DNA of 49,936 nucleotides from Acidimicrobiia bacterium (GTDB taxonomy: Bacteria; Actinomycetota; Acidimicrobiia; Acidimicrobiales; Aldehydirespiratoraceae), in the NCBI GenBank assembly GCA_003231645.1, contig QIIW01000102.1:1-49936 (forward strand), read 5' to 3'. The position numbers and the translations under genes were made by a program. Every line of letters begins with the position of its first letter. The first letter of the stretch is position 1. A model generated the notes under the pieces. That model saw only the letters and a program-made list of their open reading frames with translations, was not told where the DNA came from and did not search any database. Shown here piece after piece: positions 22,822-34,462 of the stretch.

Positions 22822-24621
22822 ATGAGTGACATCGAGACACCCGCCGCGGTGTCGGTGGAGACATCGAAGAGGCAGAAGTCGGAGCGTGCGTGGCGTCGCG
22901 GCAGACGGCTGGCCCGACTGGCCATCCGAGGCGACGGCTACGACCGGCGTGAGCCCGGCCTCCCGAGTCGGCTCGACCGCGTCGAGCATTTCGCGCCCGC
23001 CATCCTCGCCATTCGCTGGGCGATGACGGTGGTTTCGTTGGCGTTGGCCGCCGACGGGTTCCTCAACGTCGACCGGAGGATCGTGACGTGGAGTTTCGTC
23101 GTGGTCAGCTACACGGTGATCCGCACGATCAGTCCCATTCGCTATCGCGGCAACATCTTCTCTCTCCTGCAGGTCTTCGCCGAGATAGCGCTTCACGTCG
23201 CGGCCGTGGCCTCCACCGGATTCTGGGACTCTCCGTTCGTCTTCTCCCTTATCACCGCGATCGTGGTGGCCGGGTTCGCCCGTGGTTTCGGATTCGGGCT
23301 CAGGATCAGCATCGGTGCCTCGCTGGCGGTGAGTCTGGCCGAGGCGTCACGGCCGGGTTTCACGTCCCAGGATCTGCGGCTGGCTCTGCAATGGTCGACG
23401 GTGATGCTCCTCATCGGGGTGGTGGCCGGCTACGCCAGGCGCATCAGCGGTGAGGCCGATCGTCAGCACTCGCTGGCGCTCAGCCGACTCGACAAGCTCT
23501 CCGATGCCAACGCCTTGTTGTTCTCCCTGCATCGGGTGGCCCAGACCCTTCCGGCGTCACTCGATCTCGGCGATGTGCTCGACACGACCGTCGGTCGCCT
23601 CCGAGGCCTCATCGATTTCGATTCACTGGCCATTCTGGTGTTCGACGACACCGATGCCAGTTGGCAGGTCGTACGGCGTGAAGGTGCCACACTCCCGGCG
23701 CGCCTGGGTCCGACGGAACTACCGGCACCGCTGATGAGGTCAATGGCCGACAACCGGCTGGTCGAGGTTCCGGACCTGAGTCACCCGCATGGTCCGGGCA
23801 TCTCGCCGACGTCCTCGTCCGGCATCTACTCGGTGTTGTCGGCCCGTGGTTCGGTGATCGGACTGCTCGCGGTGGAGTCACGACGACCCTCGGCGTTCAG
23901 TCGTCGTGATACCGAGCTCCTGGAAGGGTTTGTCGAACCGGCGGCCCTCGCCATCGACAACGCCCGATGGTTCGGTCGGCTGCGCACCGTCGGTGCCGAC
24001 GAGGAACGGACCCGTATCGCCCGAGACCTCCACGACAACATCGGTCAGTCGCTCGCCTACCTGGCCTTCGAACTGGACCGTATCGTGGGTCGTCTGGACA
24101 AGGGCGAGGAGGTCGGCGATTCGCTGGTTCAGCTCAGGAATGACCTGCGGGGCGTGATCGGCGAGGTACGAGACACTCTCTATGACCTTCGGACCGACGT
24201 GTCCGAGGGCCAGGAGATCGGTGATGTCCTCGAGCAGTTCGCAGGCCGGTTGATGGATCGCAGCGACCTCGATATCCGTGTCTACGCCGACCGTGACGGT
24301 CAGCGGCTTCCGCTCCTGCAGGAACGGGAGCTCTGGCGGATCGCCCAGGAAGCGTTGGTGAACGTGCAGCGTCACTCCGGAGCCAAGGGCGCGGCGGTCA
24401 GATGGCGCTGTGATGGCGAGGCTGCGGCGCTGGAGATCGCCGACGATGGCAAGGGGTTCCCGGAAGGCAAGGCCGGGCGGCTTGATTCCTACGGGATCAT
24501 GGGCATGCGGGAACGGGCCTCGAGCATCGGTGCCACGCTTGAAATCCACAGCGAGGAAGGCAAGGGCACCGTCGTTCGCTGCTTCCTTCCGTCCGATCGC
24601 AACGGCGGGCGCAGACGGTGA
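22822..24621 (+). CDS. Membrane sensor histidine kinase with GAF domain (NarX/DegS type)
   Basis: 599 residues. Five or six membrane helices (about 55-215), then a GAF domain (about 235-385, DVLDTTVGRLRGLIDFDSLAILVFD... SVIGLLAVESRRPSAFSRRD). The HisKA_3 dimer/phospho-acceptor segment is ERTRIARDLHDNIGQSLAYL with His404, followed by an HATPase_c domain with LWRIAQEALVNVQRHS, ADDGKGF and GIMGMRERA. It would phosphorylate the NarL-type regulator encoded 148 bases downstream. The ATG lacks an ideal ribosome binding site. The signal is unknown. It sits between the Tad machinery and the pilin gene, so pilus regulation is the simplest guess. Confidence 0.92.
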   Translation: MSDIETPAAVSVETSKRQKSERAWRRGRRLARLAIRGDGYDRREPGLPSRLDRVEHFAPAILAIRWAMTVVSLALAADGFLNVDRRIVTWSFVVVSYTVIRTISPIRYRGNIFSLLQVFAEIALHVAAVASTGFWDSPFVFSLITAIVVAGFARGFGFGLRISIGASLAVSLAEASRPGFTSQDLRLALQWSTVMLLIGVVAGYARRISGEADRQHSLALSRLDKLSDANALLFSLHRVAQTLPASLDLGDVLDTTVGRLRGLIDFDSLAILVFDDTDASWQVVRREGATLPARLGPTELPAPLMRSMADNRLVEVPDLSHPHGPGISPTSSSGIYSVLSARGSVIGLLAVESRRPSAFSRRDTELLEGFVEPAALAIDNARWFGRLRTVGADEERTRIARDLHDNIGQSLAYLAFELDRIVGRLDKGEEVGDSLVQLRNDLRGVIGEVRDTLYDLRTDVSEGQEIGDVLEQFAGRLMDRSDLDIRVYADRDGQRLPLLQERELWRIAQEALVNVQRHSGAKGAAVRWRCDGEAAALEIADDGKGFPEGKAGRLDSYGIMGMRERASSIGATLEIHSEEGKGTVVRCFLPSDRNGGRRR

Positions 24622-24769
24622 GCGTCGGTCGACCACAGGGAGTGGGCGGATTGGTTTCATTGCCTAACAATGTCGGCGACGGAACCGATGGAGGCTTGAG
24701 CCGGAAACGGTTCGTCTTCTTGGGGGTGGCCCGCCGGGTCGCCGGGACAATTCGAGGTCGCTGATACAC

Positions 24770-25414
24770 ATGACAATTCGTCTGATGCTTGCTGACGACC
24801 ACCGCATGCTCCGTGAGGGGCTGAGCCGGTCGATGTCCGAACACGGCTTCGATGTGGTGGGAGAGGCACGTGACGGTCTCGAAGCCGTCAACATGGCCTA
24901 CAGCCTTCAGCCCGACGTGATCCTCATGGATGTGTCGATGCCGGAAATGGATGGGGTCGAGGCCTGCCGCCAGGTGCGAAGTTCCGGCAGCGACACCAAG
25001 GTTGTCATGCTCACCATGCATGCCGACCAGGAGGTCCTGGCGAATGCCATCCGCGCCGGCGCCTGTGGCTACCTGGTGAAGGACTGCTCGACCGAGGAGA
25101 TCGCCGATGCGGTTCGTATGGCCTCCAACGGCGACACCGCTCTGTCGCCGCAGCTCGCGGCTTCGATGCTGGACGAGGTTCGCAAGCTCGAGATGGCACC
25201 ATCGCGTGAAGAACGGGTGGTGACCAAACGCGAGGAAGAGGTGTTGCAGGCCATCGCCGACGGATGCTCCACGTCCGAGGTGGCCGAACAGATGTTCATC
25301 AGCCAGAAAACGGTGAAGAACCATCTGGCGTCGATCTACCAGAAGCTCGACGCCCGGGACCGCACACAGGCGGTTCTGAGGGCGGTACGCATGGGGATCG
25401 TCAGCCTGGAGTGA
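24770..25414 (+). CDS. NarL/FixJ-family response regulator
   Basis: 214 residues. A receiver domain (about 1-120) has the acidic pair DD near the start, phospho-acceptor Asp54 (ILMDVSMPEMDG) and Lys in YLVKD. A C-terminal LuxR-type helix-turn-helix (about 148-208) shows TKREEEVLQAIADGCSTSEV and ISQKTVKNHLASIYQKL. It is the partner of the adjacent histidine kinase. Targets are unknown; the flp pilin gene 132 bases downstream is the obvious candidate. Confidence 0.95.
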   Translation: MTIRLMLADDHRMLREGLSRSMSEHGFDVVGEARDGLEAVNMAYSLQPDVILMDVSMPEMDGVEACRQVRSSGSDTKVVMLTMHADQEVLANAIRAGACGYLVKDCSTEEIADAVRMASNGDTALSPQLAASMLDEVRKLEMAPSREERVVTKREEEVLQAIADGCSTSEVAEQMFISQKTVKNHLASIYQKLDARDRTQAVLRAVRMGIVSLE

Positions 25415-25546
25415 GTCGGTCGGCCCATCCCACAGGGGATTCCGACCCATGCATTGGGCCATTCGATCCATTCAGCAGCGCGGTGTATGTGCCGAAAGCA
25501 CTAGTAGCGCCCTCGACGGTGGGGGCACCGATGGGGAGTCCAGACG

Positions 25547-25750
25547 ATGACAGAGGCATTCGGGTTCGTGTCCAGATGGCTGGCGGTTCGCGCCCGCGAC
25601 AGCCGGGGTGCCAGCCTTATCGAATACACCCTGCTGTTGTCACTGATCGTCCTGGCGGCACTGGCCGGGCTCAGCGCCTTTGGTCTCGGTGTCAGCAGAA
25701 GCCTCGACGATTCGGCCGCCAAGATACTTGCCGCCGGGGGTCTCGGCTAG
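25547..25750 (+). CDS. flp: Flp-type pilin (Tad major pilin)
   Basis: 67 residues. A basic leader ends ARDSRG, cleaved after Gly21 to leave ASLIEYTLLLSLIVLAALAG, with Glu at +5 and Tyr at +6 of the mature protein. These are the hallmarks of Flp/Fap pilins processed by a TadV-type prepilin peptidase. The mature pilin is about 46 residues, one hydrophobic helix and a short tail. GGGGAG precedes the ATG. No prepilin peptidase or TadE/TadF pseudopilin genes are in the window, so they must be encoded elsewhere. The 132-base upstream region is long enough for a dedicated promoter. Confidence 0.93.
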   Translation: MTEAFGFVSRWLAVRARDSRGASLIEYTLLLSLIVLAALAGLSAFGLGVSRSLDDSAAKILAAGGLG

Positions 25751-25760
25751 CCGTAGTCGG

Positions 25761-25791
25761 TTGTGACGTCGGGACGGATTTCTCCTACGGT
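25761..25791 (+). promoter_or_regulatory. Candidate promoter of coaE (TTGTGA-N19-TACGGT)
   Basis: TTGTGA at 25761-25766 and TACGGT at 25786-25791 are 19 bases apart, and the GTG start of coaE lies 8 bases after the -10, suggesting a leaderless mRNA. Confidence 0.45.
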
Positions 25792-25799
25792 CCTGCAAC

Positions 25800-26414
25800 G
25801 TGATCGAGATTGGTCTCACCGGAGGAATCGGTGCCGGCAAGTCGACCGTGGCCGACGGCCTGACCGACCGTGGTGCCGTGCTCATCGACGCCGACCGTGT
25901 CGTACGCGACCTGCAGGAGCCCCAGGGGCCCGTATTCGTCGCCATGGTCGAGCGCTGGGGTGACCGAATCGTCGCCGCGGACGGGCATCTCGACCGGGCC
26001 GCGGTCGCCGGGATCGTATTCGGCGATGATGACGAACTGAAGGCCCTCAACGACATTGTGCATCCGGCGGTAGCGGAGGAGATGGCGGCGAGTCGCAAGG
26101 CCCTGGCCGACACCGACTCGATCGTGGTCCTTGACATTCCCCTGCTGGTGGGTGCCGACGGCGAGTCGCCGAAGCACCCGTTCTCCGATCTGGCCGGGAT
26201 CATCGTGGTCGACACCGACCCGGATCTCGCCGTCGAGCGACTGATCTCCCAGCGCGGGTTCTCCCGGGACGACGCGCGAGCCAGGATCGCGAGCCAGGTC
26301 GGCCGGGAGGCGCGGCTGGCCGTGGCGGATTTCGTGATCGACAACTCCGGAAGCCTCGAGTCGCTGGAGCGTCAGATCGACGCGGCGTGGGAGTGGATGA
26401 CATCTCTCGGGTGA
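25800..26414 (+). CDS. coaE: Dephospho-CoA kinase
   Basis: 204 residues, the normal size. The P-loop is GLTGGIGAGKST (about residues 5-16), followed by DADRVVRDLQ and DIPLLVGADG, all standard for CoaE. It phosphorylates dephospho-CoA, the last step of coenzyme A synthesis. It lacks the extra C-terminal GrpB-like domain found in mycobacterial CoaE. The GTG at 25800 has no ribosome binding site but a -10-like element 8 bases before it. In mycobacteria coaE lies next to rpsA; here the Tad locus separates them. Confidence 0.95.
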   Translation: MIEIGLTGGIGAGKSTVADGLTDRGAVLIDADRVVRDLQEPQGPVFVAMVERWGDRIVAADGHLDRAAVAGIVFGDDDELKALNDIVHPAVAEEMAASRKALADTDSIVVLDIPLLVGADGESPKHPFSDLAGIIVVDTDPDLAVERLISQRGFSRDDARARIASQVGREARLAVADFVIDNSGSLESLERQIDAAWEWMTSLG

Positions 26415-26419
26415 TCCGA

Positions 26420-26436
26420 CCGGGAATCAATCCCGG
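26420..26436 (+). terminator. Hairpin after coaE (CCGGGA-ATCAA-TCCCGG)
   Basis: A perfect 6-bp stem with a 5-base loop begins 6 bases after the coaE stop. No T-run follows, but the place and symmetry fit a transcription stop between coaE and the transporter gene. Confidence 0.5.
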
Positions 26437-26457
26437 CGGTGCGGGGGTTACCGGGCG

Positions 26458-27708
26458 GTGACAGCAGGCAAGGTGGACACGGCAGTCGACTCCGATCCCG
26501 ACGGCCGTTGGAAGCAGCTGGCTGTGCTGAGCGTGGCCATGGTGCTCTCGATGGCGCCGTGGTTCTCGACCGCGGCTGTGCTTCCGCAGTTGCGTGAGGC
26601 CTGGGGGTTCGGTCGCGTTGCCGGCTCGTGGCTCACCATCGCCGTTCAGATCGGATTCGTGTTGGGAGCGCTCGGCTCCGCTCTTACCAATCTCGCCGAT
26701 CGGATCGCCCCCCGTCGCCTGATCCTGATCGGCGCCACGATCGCCGCGGCCGCCAACGTGATGCCCGCCGTGCTCGACGCTTACGGACCGACCCTGGTGG
26801 CCCGCCTGGTCACCGGCGCGGCCCTCGCCGCCGTGTATCCGCCGGCGATGAAGGCGATGAGCACCTGGTTCCGGGTCGAGCGAGGCCTGGCCCTGGGTGC
26901 GATGGTCGGTGCCCTTACGATCGGGTCGGGGTTACCTCATCTCGTCAATGGGGTCGGTGGAGCCGGATGGCGCTGGGTTCTGGTTGTCACGTCGGCTGCC
27001 ACCTTCATCGGTGGTGTCGTGGCCGATCGTCTCGGCACCGATGGGCCCTACACCTATCCGGTCGCACCGTTTGAACCGCGTGCGGTTCGCGATGCCTTCG
27101 CCAACCGACGGGTGCGCCTGGCCACGCTGGGATACTTCGGGCACATGTGGGAGCTCTATGCCATGTGGGCCTGGTTCGGGGCGTTCTACGTCGACGTGCT
27201 CACCGCCGACGGTTACACCAACCCGGCCCGTCGCGGATCACTGGTGGCGGCGGCGGTCATCGGTATCGGAGGTATCGGGTCGTTGTGGGCGGGCCGGGTC
27301 TCTGATCGGTGGTCACGCGAGGTGGCGGCCGGCGTACCGATGATCGTGTCCGGTTCCGTCGCCCTCGGTATCGGGTTCTTGAGCAGCTCGTCGCCGTTGC
27401 TGGTGGCCGTTCTGGGCCTGATCTGGGGTATCTCCGTGGTGGCCGACTCGGCCCAGTTCTCGACCATCGTCACCGAAGCCGCCGACCAGAGATACGTGGG
27501 TACGTCACTGACGGTGCAGTTGGCATCGGGGTTCGTCCTCACCGTGGCCACCATCTTCTTCGTGCCGGTCATCCGGGATGCCTGGGGCTGGGGAGTGGCG
27601 TTTGCCTTCCTCGCTCCCGGTCCTCTCATCGGGGCGTTGGCCATGAAGGCCCTCGACAAGGACCGCAGGCAGGAGTCGGCCAGGTCGGATGTCGTAGCCG
27701 CTCGCTAG
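26458..27708 (+). CDS. Major facilitator superfamily transporter
   Basis: 416 residues with twelve predicted helices and the usual cytoplasmic loop near residue 200. The first-half loop ALTNLADRIAPRRLIL matches the MFS motif GxLaDRxGRrxxl in weak form. Residues such as WFSTAAVLPQLREAWG and WLTIAVQIGFVLGAL resemble the nitrate/cyanate-type branch (CynX/NarK-like), but the substrate cannot be assigned. The GTG start at 26458 is 43 bases after coaE. uvrB begins 9 bases after the stop, which is tight, yet uvrB has its own leaderless-type promoter sequence inside the end of this gene. Confidence 0.85.
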   Translation: MTAGKVDTAVDSDPDGRWKQLAVLSVAMVLSMAPWFSTAAVLPQLREAWGFGRVAGSWLTIAVQIGFVLGALGSALTNLADRIAPRRLILIGATIAAAANVMPAVLDAYGPTLVARLVTGAALAAVYPPAMKAMSTWFRVERGLALGAMVGALTIGSGLPHLVNGVGGAGWRWVLVVTSAATFIGGVVADRLGTDGPYTYPVAPFEPRAVRDAFANRRVRLATLGYFGHMWELYAMWAWFGAFYVDVLTADGYTNPARRGSLVAAAVIGIGGIGSLWAGRVSDRWSREVAAGVPMIVSGSVALGIGFLSSSSPLLVAVLGLIWGISVVADSAQFSTIVTEAADQRYVGTSLTVQLASGFVLTVATIFFVPVIRDAWGWGVAFAFLAPGPLIGALAMKALDKDRRQESARSDVVAAR

Positions 27709-27711
27709 GTT
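27706..27711 (+). promoter_or_regulatory. Candidate -10 (TAGGTT), leaderless uvrB start
   Basis: TAGGTT spans the stop codon of the transporter gene and is followed by 6 bases and the ATG of uvrB. No ribosome binding site is present. No LexA-box half-sites lie in this short interval. Confidence 0.45.
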
Positions 27712-27717
27712 TGGCGG

Positions 27718-29763
27718 ATGGCCCCGGTCACGGTTCCCGCGTCGAAGATCCGCTTCAGGGTCGTGTCCGACTTCAAGCCCTCCGGCGATCAGCCGGCGGC
27801 CATCGAGGCCCTGACCGCCGGAATCGACCGGGGAGAGAAGTTCCAGACGCTGCTCGGCATCACCGGCTCCGGCAAGAGCGCCACGATCGCGTGGACCATC
27901 GAAAAGGTTCAGCGGCCCACTCTCGTTCTGGCCCCCAACAAGAGCCTGGCCGCTCAGCTCGCCAATGAACTCAAGGAGTTCTTCCCTGACAACAGGGTCG
28001 AATACTTCGTCAGCTACTACGACTACTACCAGCCCGAGGCCTACATCGTCGCCAGCGACACCTACATCGAAAAGGACTCGTCGGTCAACGACGAGATCGA
28101 TCGCCTGCGTCACTCTGCCACGTCGTCGTTGCTGACCCGACGCGACACGATCGTGGTCGCATCGGTGTCGGCGATCTACGGCCTGGGTTCGCCCGAGGAA
28201 TACGAGTCACAGCTGCTGGTTGTGCGGGTCGGCGAGGAATACGATCAGCGCTCGATTCTGCGTCGGCTCGTCGACATGCAATACGAGCGCAACGACATGA
28301 ACCTGGTGCGGGGAAAGTTCCGGGTGCGAGGCGACACCATCGAGATCCATCCCGCCTACGACGAAACCGCGGTGAGGGTCGAGCTGTTCGGCGACGAGGT
28401 CGAGCAGATAACGGTGGTCGATCCGCTCACCGGCGAACGCATCGACACCCTCGATGAACTCGTGGTGTTCCCGGCGACCCACTACGCCACCAGCCAGGAA
28501 CGCCTGGCCAAGGCCATGGTCCGGATACGACAGGAACTCCAGGAGCGTCTCGGGACCTTCGAGGCCGAGGGCAAACTACTCGAGGCGCAACGGCTGCGGA
28601 TGCGCACCGAATACGACCTCGAGATGATGGAGGAGCTCGGCTACTGCAACGGCATCGAGAACTACTCGGGTCCGATCGACGGCCGCGGGCCGGGTGAGCC
28701 CCCCTACACGTTGATCGACTACTTCCCCGAAGACTTCATGTTGGTGATCGACGAATCGCATGTGGCGGTGCCCCAGCTCCACGGCCAGTACGAAGGTGAT
28801 CGGAGCCGCAAGCTCAACCTGATCGAGCACGGCTTCCGGCTCCCGTCGGCCGCCGACAACCGGCCGCTCACGTTCGAAGAAGTCATGGAGCGGCTCAACC
28901 AAGCCGTTTTCCTGTCGGCCACTCCGGGCCGGTTCGAGCTCGAGATGTCGAGCCAGATCGTGGAGCAGATCGTCCGCCCCACGGGGTTGATCGATCCCGA
29001 GGTGATCGTGAAGCCCACCAGCGGCCAGATCGACGACCTCCTGGACCTGATCGCCGGCCGGGTCGACAGCAGGCAGCGTGTGTTGGTCACCACCCTCACC
29101 AAGAAGATGGCCGAGGACCTCACCGATTACCTCTTGGAACTCGGGGTCAGGGTCCGCTATCTCCACAGCGAGGTCAACACCGTGCAGCGCATCGAGATCC
29201 TGCGTGACCTGAGGCTGGGCGAGTTCGATGTGCTGGTCGGCATCAACCTCCTGCGCGAGGGTCTCGACCTTCCCGAGGTGTCCTTGGTGGCGATTCTCGA
29301 TGCCGACAAGGAGGGTTTCCTGCGCTCGGAGACGTCGTTGGTGCAGATGATCGGTCGGGCGGCGAGAAACGTCGACGGCCAGGTGGTCATGTATGCCGAC
29401 AAGGTCACCGACTCGATGCAGCGGGCCATCTCCGAAACGATGCGCCGACGCCGACTCCAGCAGGCCTACAACGAGCGACACGGTATCGACCCCACTTCCG
29501 TCCGCAAGGCCGTGACCGACATCCTGTCGCTGATCAGGCCGTCGTCGGAGCGGGCTCCGGTTCCGGAGAACTCGAGCGATCTGGCCAAGCGACGCCGCGC
29601 CACCGAGAAGCTCGGCGATCTGCCCGAGGAGCAACTGGAACGGCTGATCCTCACCCTCGAGGGTGAGATGCACGATGCCGCGGCTGATCTCCGTTTCGAG
29701 TACGCGGCCCGGCTTCGCGACGAGGTCAAGGAACTCAAGCGCGAACTCCGTGACATGCGCTGA
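27718..29763 (+). CDS. uvrB: Excinuclease ABC subunit B
   Basis: 681 residues. Walker A is [10 protein letters not shown] (about residues 46-55); the beta-hairpin region [14 protein letters not shown] inserts between DNA strands; helicase motifs include [18 protein letters not shown] and GRAARN. The C-terminal UVR motif ([23 protein letters not shown]) binds UvrC. UvrB verifies DNA damage delivered by UvrA and recruits UvrC. All three Uvr genes are in this window. Confidence 0.97.
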   Translation: MAPVTVPASKIRFRVVSDFKPSGDQPAAIEALTAGIDRGEKFQTLLGITGSGKSATIAWTIEKVQRPTLVLAPNKSLAAQLANELKEFFPDNRVEYFVSYYDYYQPEAYIVASDTYIEKDSSVNDEIDRLRHSATSSLLTRRDTIVVASVSAIYGLGSPEEYESQLLVVRVGEEYDQRSILRRLVDMQYERNDMNLVRGKFRVRGDTIEIHPAYDETAVRVELFGDEVEQITVVDPLTGERIDTLDELVVFPATHYATSQERLAKAMVRIRQELQERLGTFEAEGKLLEAQRLRMRTEYDLEMMEELGYCNGIENYSGPIDGRGPGEPPYTLIDYFPEDFMLVIDESHVAVPQLHGQYEGDRSRKLNLIEHGFRLPSAADNRPLTFEEVMERLNQAVFLSATPGRFELEMSSQIVEQIVRPTGLIDPEVIVKPTSGQIDDLLDLIAGRVDSRQRVLVTTLTKKMAEDLTDYLLELGVRVRYLHSEVNTVQRIEILRDLRLGEFDVLVGINLLREGLDLPEVSLVAILDADKEGFLRSETSLVQMIGRAARNVDGQVVMYADKVTDSMQRAISETMRRRRLQQAYNERHGIDPTSVRKAVTDILSLIRPSSERAPVPENSSDLAKRRRATEKLGDLPEEQLERLILTLEGEMHDAAADLRFEYAARLRDEVKELKRELRDMR

Positions 29764-29811
29764 AGACGCCGCCCGCCCGTCCCCGGGCCGGCTCCAGTGT
29801 CGACGGCGTCT
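29764..29811 (+). terminator. Inverted repeat after uvrB (8-bp stem)
   Basis: AGACGCCG at 29764-29771 pairs perfectly with CGGCGTCT at 29804-29811 across a 32-base GC-rich loop, starting just after the uvrB stop. A weak terminator or an RNA structure before the next gene. Confidence 0.35.
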
Positions 29812-29825
29812 GCCGATGGAGTGAG

Positions 29826-31562
29826 GTGTTGGATGCGACCACCGTCGACCGCGTGCGCCCTCGGATCACCGAGCACGTCGCCCAGCGGTGGTTCGTACGC
29901 CCGTTGCTGTCGGCCCTGGTTCTCGGTGCGGTCCTCCTGACCATGGGGCAGCTGATCAACCCCGGCGGGTATCTGAGTACGGACGTGGGGGGAAAGGTGG
30001 CCACGCTCGACGCCATGGCGGTCGGCGGCACGGTCTCCCCCGACTTGGGCTACTGGGCCGAGTCGGCCGATCCGGACGGGTCTTTGTACCCGATGTTCTC
30101 CACCACGTCGATGGGTGGCAGCTGGGTCAATGTCACTACCCTTCCGATGCTCTACGTGGCGTTGCCTTTCTACGATCTCGGTGGTGTCAGACTTGCTCTG
30201 ATCGTGCCGGTCCTGGGCGCCGTGTTGGCCGCCTTGGCTGCCCGGAGCCTGGTCATGCGTCTCGGCGGCGACCGGTGGCGCGGGGCTGCAGCGTTCTGGG
30301 TGGTCGGCTTGGCCTCGCCGGCGACCATCTACGCGCTCAGCATTTGGGAACACACTCTCGGGCTTGCCCTCATGGCGTGGGGGGTGGTGGCCGCGCTCGA
30401 TGTCGTCCACCCGCGTCGCCCCGCGTCTGCGACCACCCGGTCGATCGCGGTCTCGGGGCTGTTGGCGGGACTGGCGTTCGGGGTCGCGGCATCGATGCGA
30501 CAGGAGGCCCTGGTCTACGGATTCGTGGTGGGCGGGCTGCTGGTGTTCACGTTGTTGGGCTCCGGAAGGGTGGTCGCCGCGTTGTCGGCCGGCGGGGCCA
30601 TGGCGGCAGCGGCATTGGCGGCATTGACGGCCAACAGCATGCTCGAGGTGGCGGTTCTCGGATCATCGATGCGATCCGGTCGTTCGGCCGCCACCGCCGA
30701 GGCGGCCGGTTCGTTGCTCGATTCGCTGGGCACGAGGGCCCGCGAGGCGCTGACCACCTTTGCCGGGCCCTCGACTGCATCTTCGGTCTCGGCGTATCTC
30801 GTCGCGGCCGGCGTGGCGTTGCTGCTCTGGCTGGCCGGGCGAAGGGCCGATCGGCCCGATGAGGTTCGTCTCGTGCTCGCCGGACTGGGTGTGGTGGTCA
30901 CGCTCGAGGCGCTCAACCTGGTGCTCGGAGGACTCAACTTCGTGCCGGGAATGCTGGCGGCCACACCTCTCGCCGGTCTCGGACTGGCGCGTGGCTGGGC
31001 CGCGGGTCCGAGGCGGTTCGTGACGGTGGTGGCGGTGGCGGCCCTTCCGCTGATCTGGCTGACCCAGTACACGGGGGGTGCGGGGCCGCAATGGGGGGGC
31101 CGCTACCTGCTTCTCAGCGGGCTGCTGCTGACGGTTGTGGCCATCGTCGGACTCGAATCGGAGTCGGCGGTGCGGGTGGGGCGCACGGTGGCGCTGGCCG
31201 GTTTGGCCGTGACCGTTGTCGGGGTGTCCTGGTCGGTGGTGAGGGCCGACTCGTTCGCCCGGTCGACCAGCCGGCTGGCGTCACGGCCCGAGCCGGTTCT
31301 CGTCTTCAGCGACCCGTTCATCGCCAGGGAATCAGGGCCGGTCGCAACGTCGCACCGGTGGTTGGCGGCAACGGATTCCGGTGGTCGGGAAGAGGCACTG
31401 TCGGTGATCACTGCGATGGGATTCCACGAGTTCGGGTACGTCGAGGTGGTGCACGGCAACGACATCGTGGACTTCCCGGGATGGAAACTCGAGCGTGTCG
31501 ACGAGATGCCGCTGATCGGGAGCGACCAGCTCCGGATATCGACCTGGAAAACCACTTCCTGA
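29826..31562 (+). CDS. Multi-pass membrane protein, GT-C/GT39-like
   Basis: 578 residues with eleven or twelve hydrophobic segments and a C-terminal soluble part (about 490-578). The first loop ([20 protein letters not shown]... [15 protein letters not shown]) contains Asp residues in the place where GT-C enzymes hold their catalytic acid, and [20 protein letters not shown] follows. I do not recognise an exact family; a lipid-linked-sugar glycosyltransferase is plausible. The TTG start at 29826 follows GGAGTGAGG; other starts are possible. It lies between uvrB and uvrA with no link to repair, and fits better with the surface-glycan genes downstream of uvrA. Confidence 0.6.
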   Translation: MLDATTVDRVRPRITEHVAQRWFVRPLLSALVLGAVLLTMGQLINPGGYLSTDVGGKVATLDAMAVGGTVSPDLGYWAESADPDGSLYPMFSTTSMGGSWVNVTTLPMLYVALPFYDLGGVRLALIVPVLGAVLAALAARSLVMRLGGDRWRGAAAFWVVGLASPATIYALSIWEHTLGLALMAWGVVAALDVVHPRRPASATTRSIAVSGLLAGLAFGVAASMRQEALVYGFVVGGLLVFTLLGSGRVVAALSAGGAMAAAALAALTANSMLEVAVLGSSMRSGRSAATAEAAGSLLDSLGTRAREALTTFAGPSTASSVSAYLVAAGVALLLWLAGRRADRPDEVRLVLAGLGVVVTLEALNLVLGGLNFVPGMLAATPLAGLGLARGWAAGPRRFVTVVAVAALPLIWLTQYTGGAGPQWGGRYLLLSGLLLTVVAIVGLESESAVRVGRTVALAGLAVTVVGVSWSVVRADSFARSTSRLASRPEPVLVFSDPFIARESGPVATSHRWLAATDSGGREEALSVITAMGFHEFGYVEVVHGNDIVDFPGWKLERVDEMPLIGSDQLRISTWKTTS

Positions 31563-31576
31563 CGAACACGTGTTCG
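31563..31576 (+). promoter_or_regulatory. LexA box (SOS operator) of uvrA
   Basis: CGAACACGTGTTCG is a perfect 14-bp palindrome that matches the Gram-positive LexA motif CGAAC-N4-GTTCG; the outer A on the right also fits TCGAAC-N4-GTTCGA. It overlaps the expected -35 region of the uvrA promoter, where bound LexA would block transcription until DNA damage. Confidence 0.8.
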
Positions 31577-31591
31577 AGAGGTGGGCCCGGG

Positions 31592-31597
31592 TAGAGT
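31592..31597 (+). promoter_or_regulatory. Candidate -10 (TAGAGT), leaderless uvrA start
   Basis: TAGAGT is followed by 6 bases and the GTG of uvrA, with no ribosome binding site. The LexA box ends 15 bases upstream. Confidence 0.5.
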
Positions 31598-31603
31598 GCC
31601 TCG

Positions 31604-34441
<2,838 letters not shown>

Positions 34442-34462
34442 AAACGGGCGGACCTACCCGGC

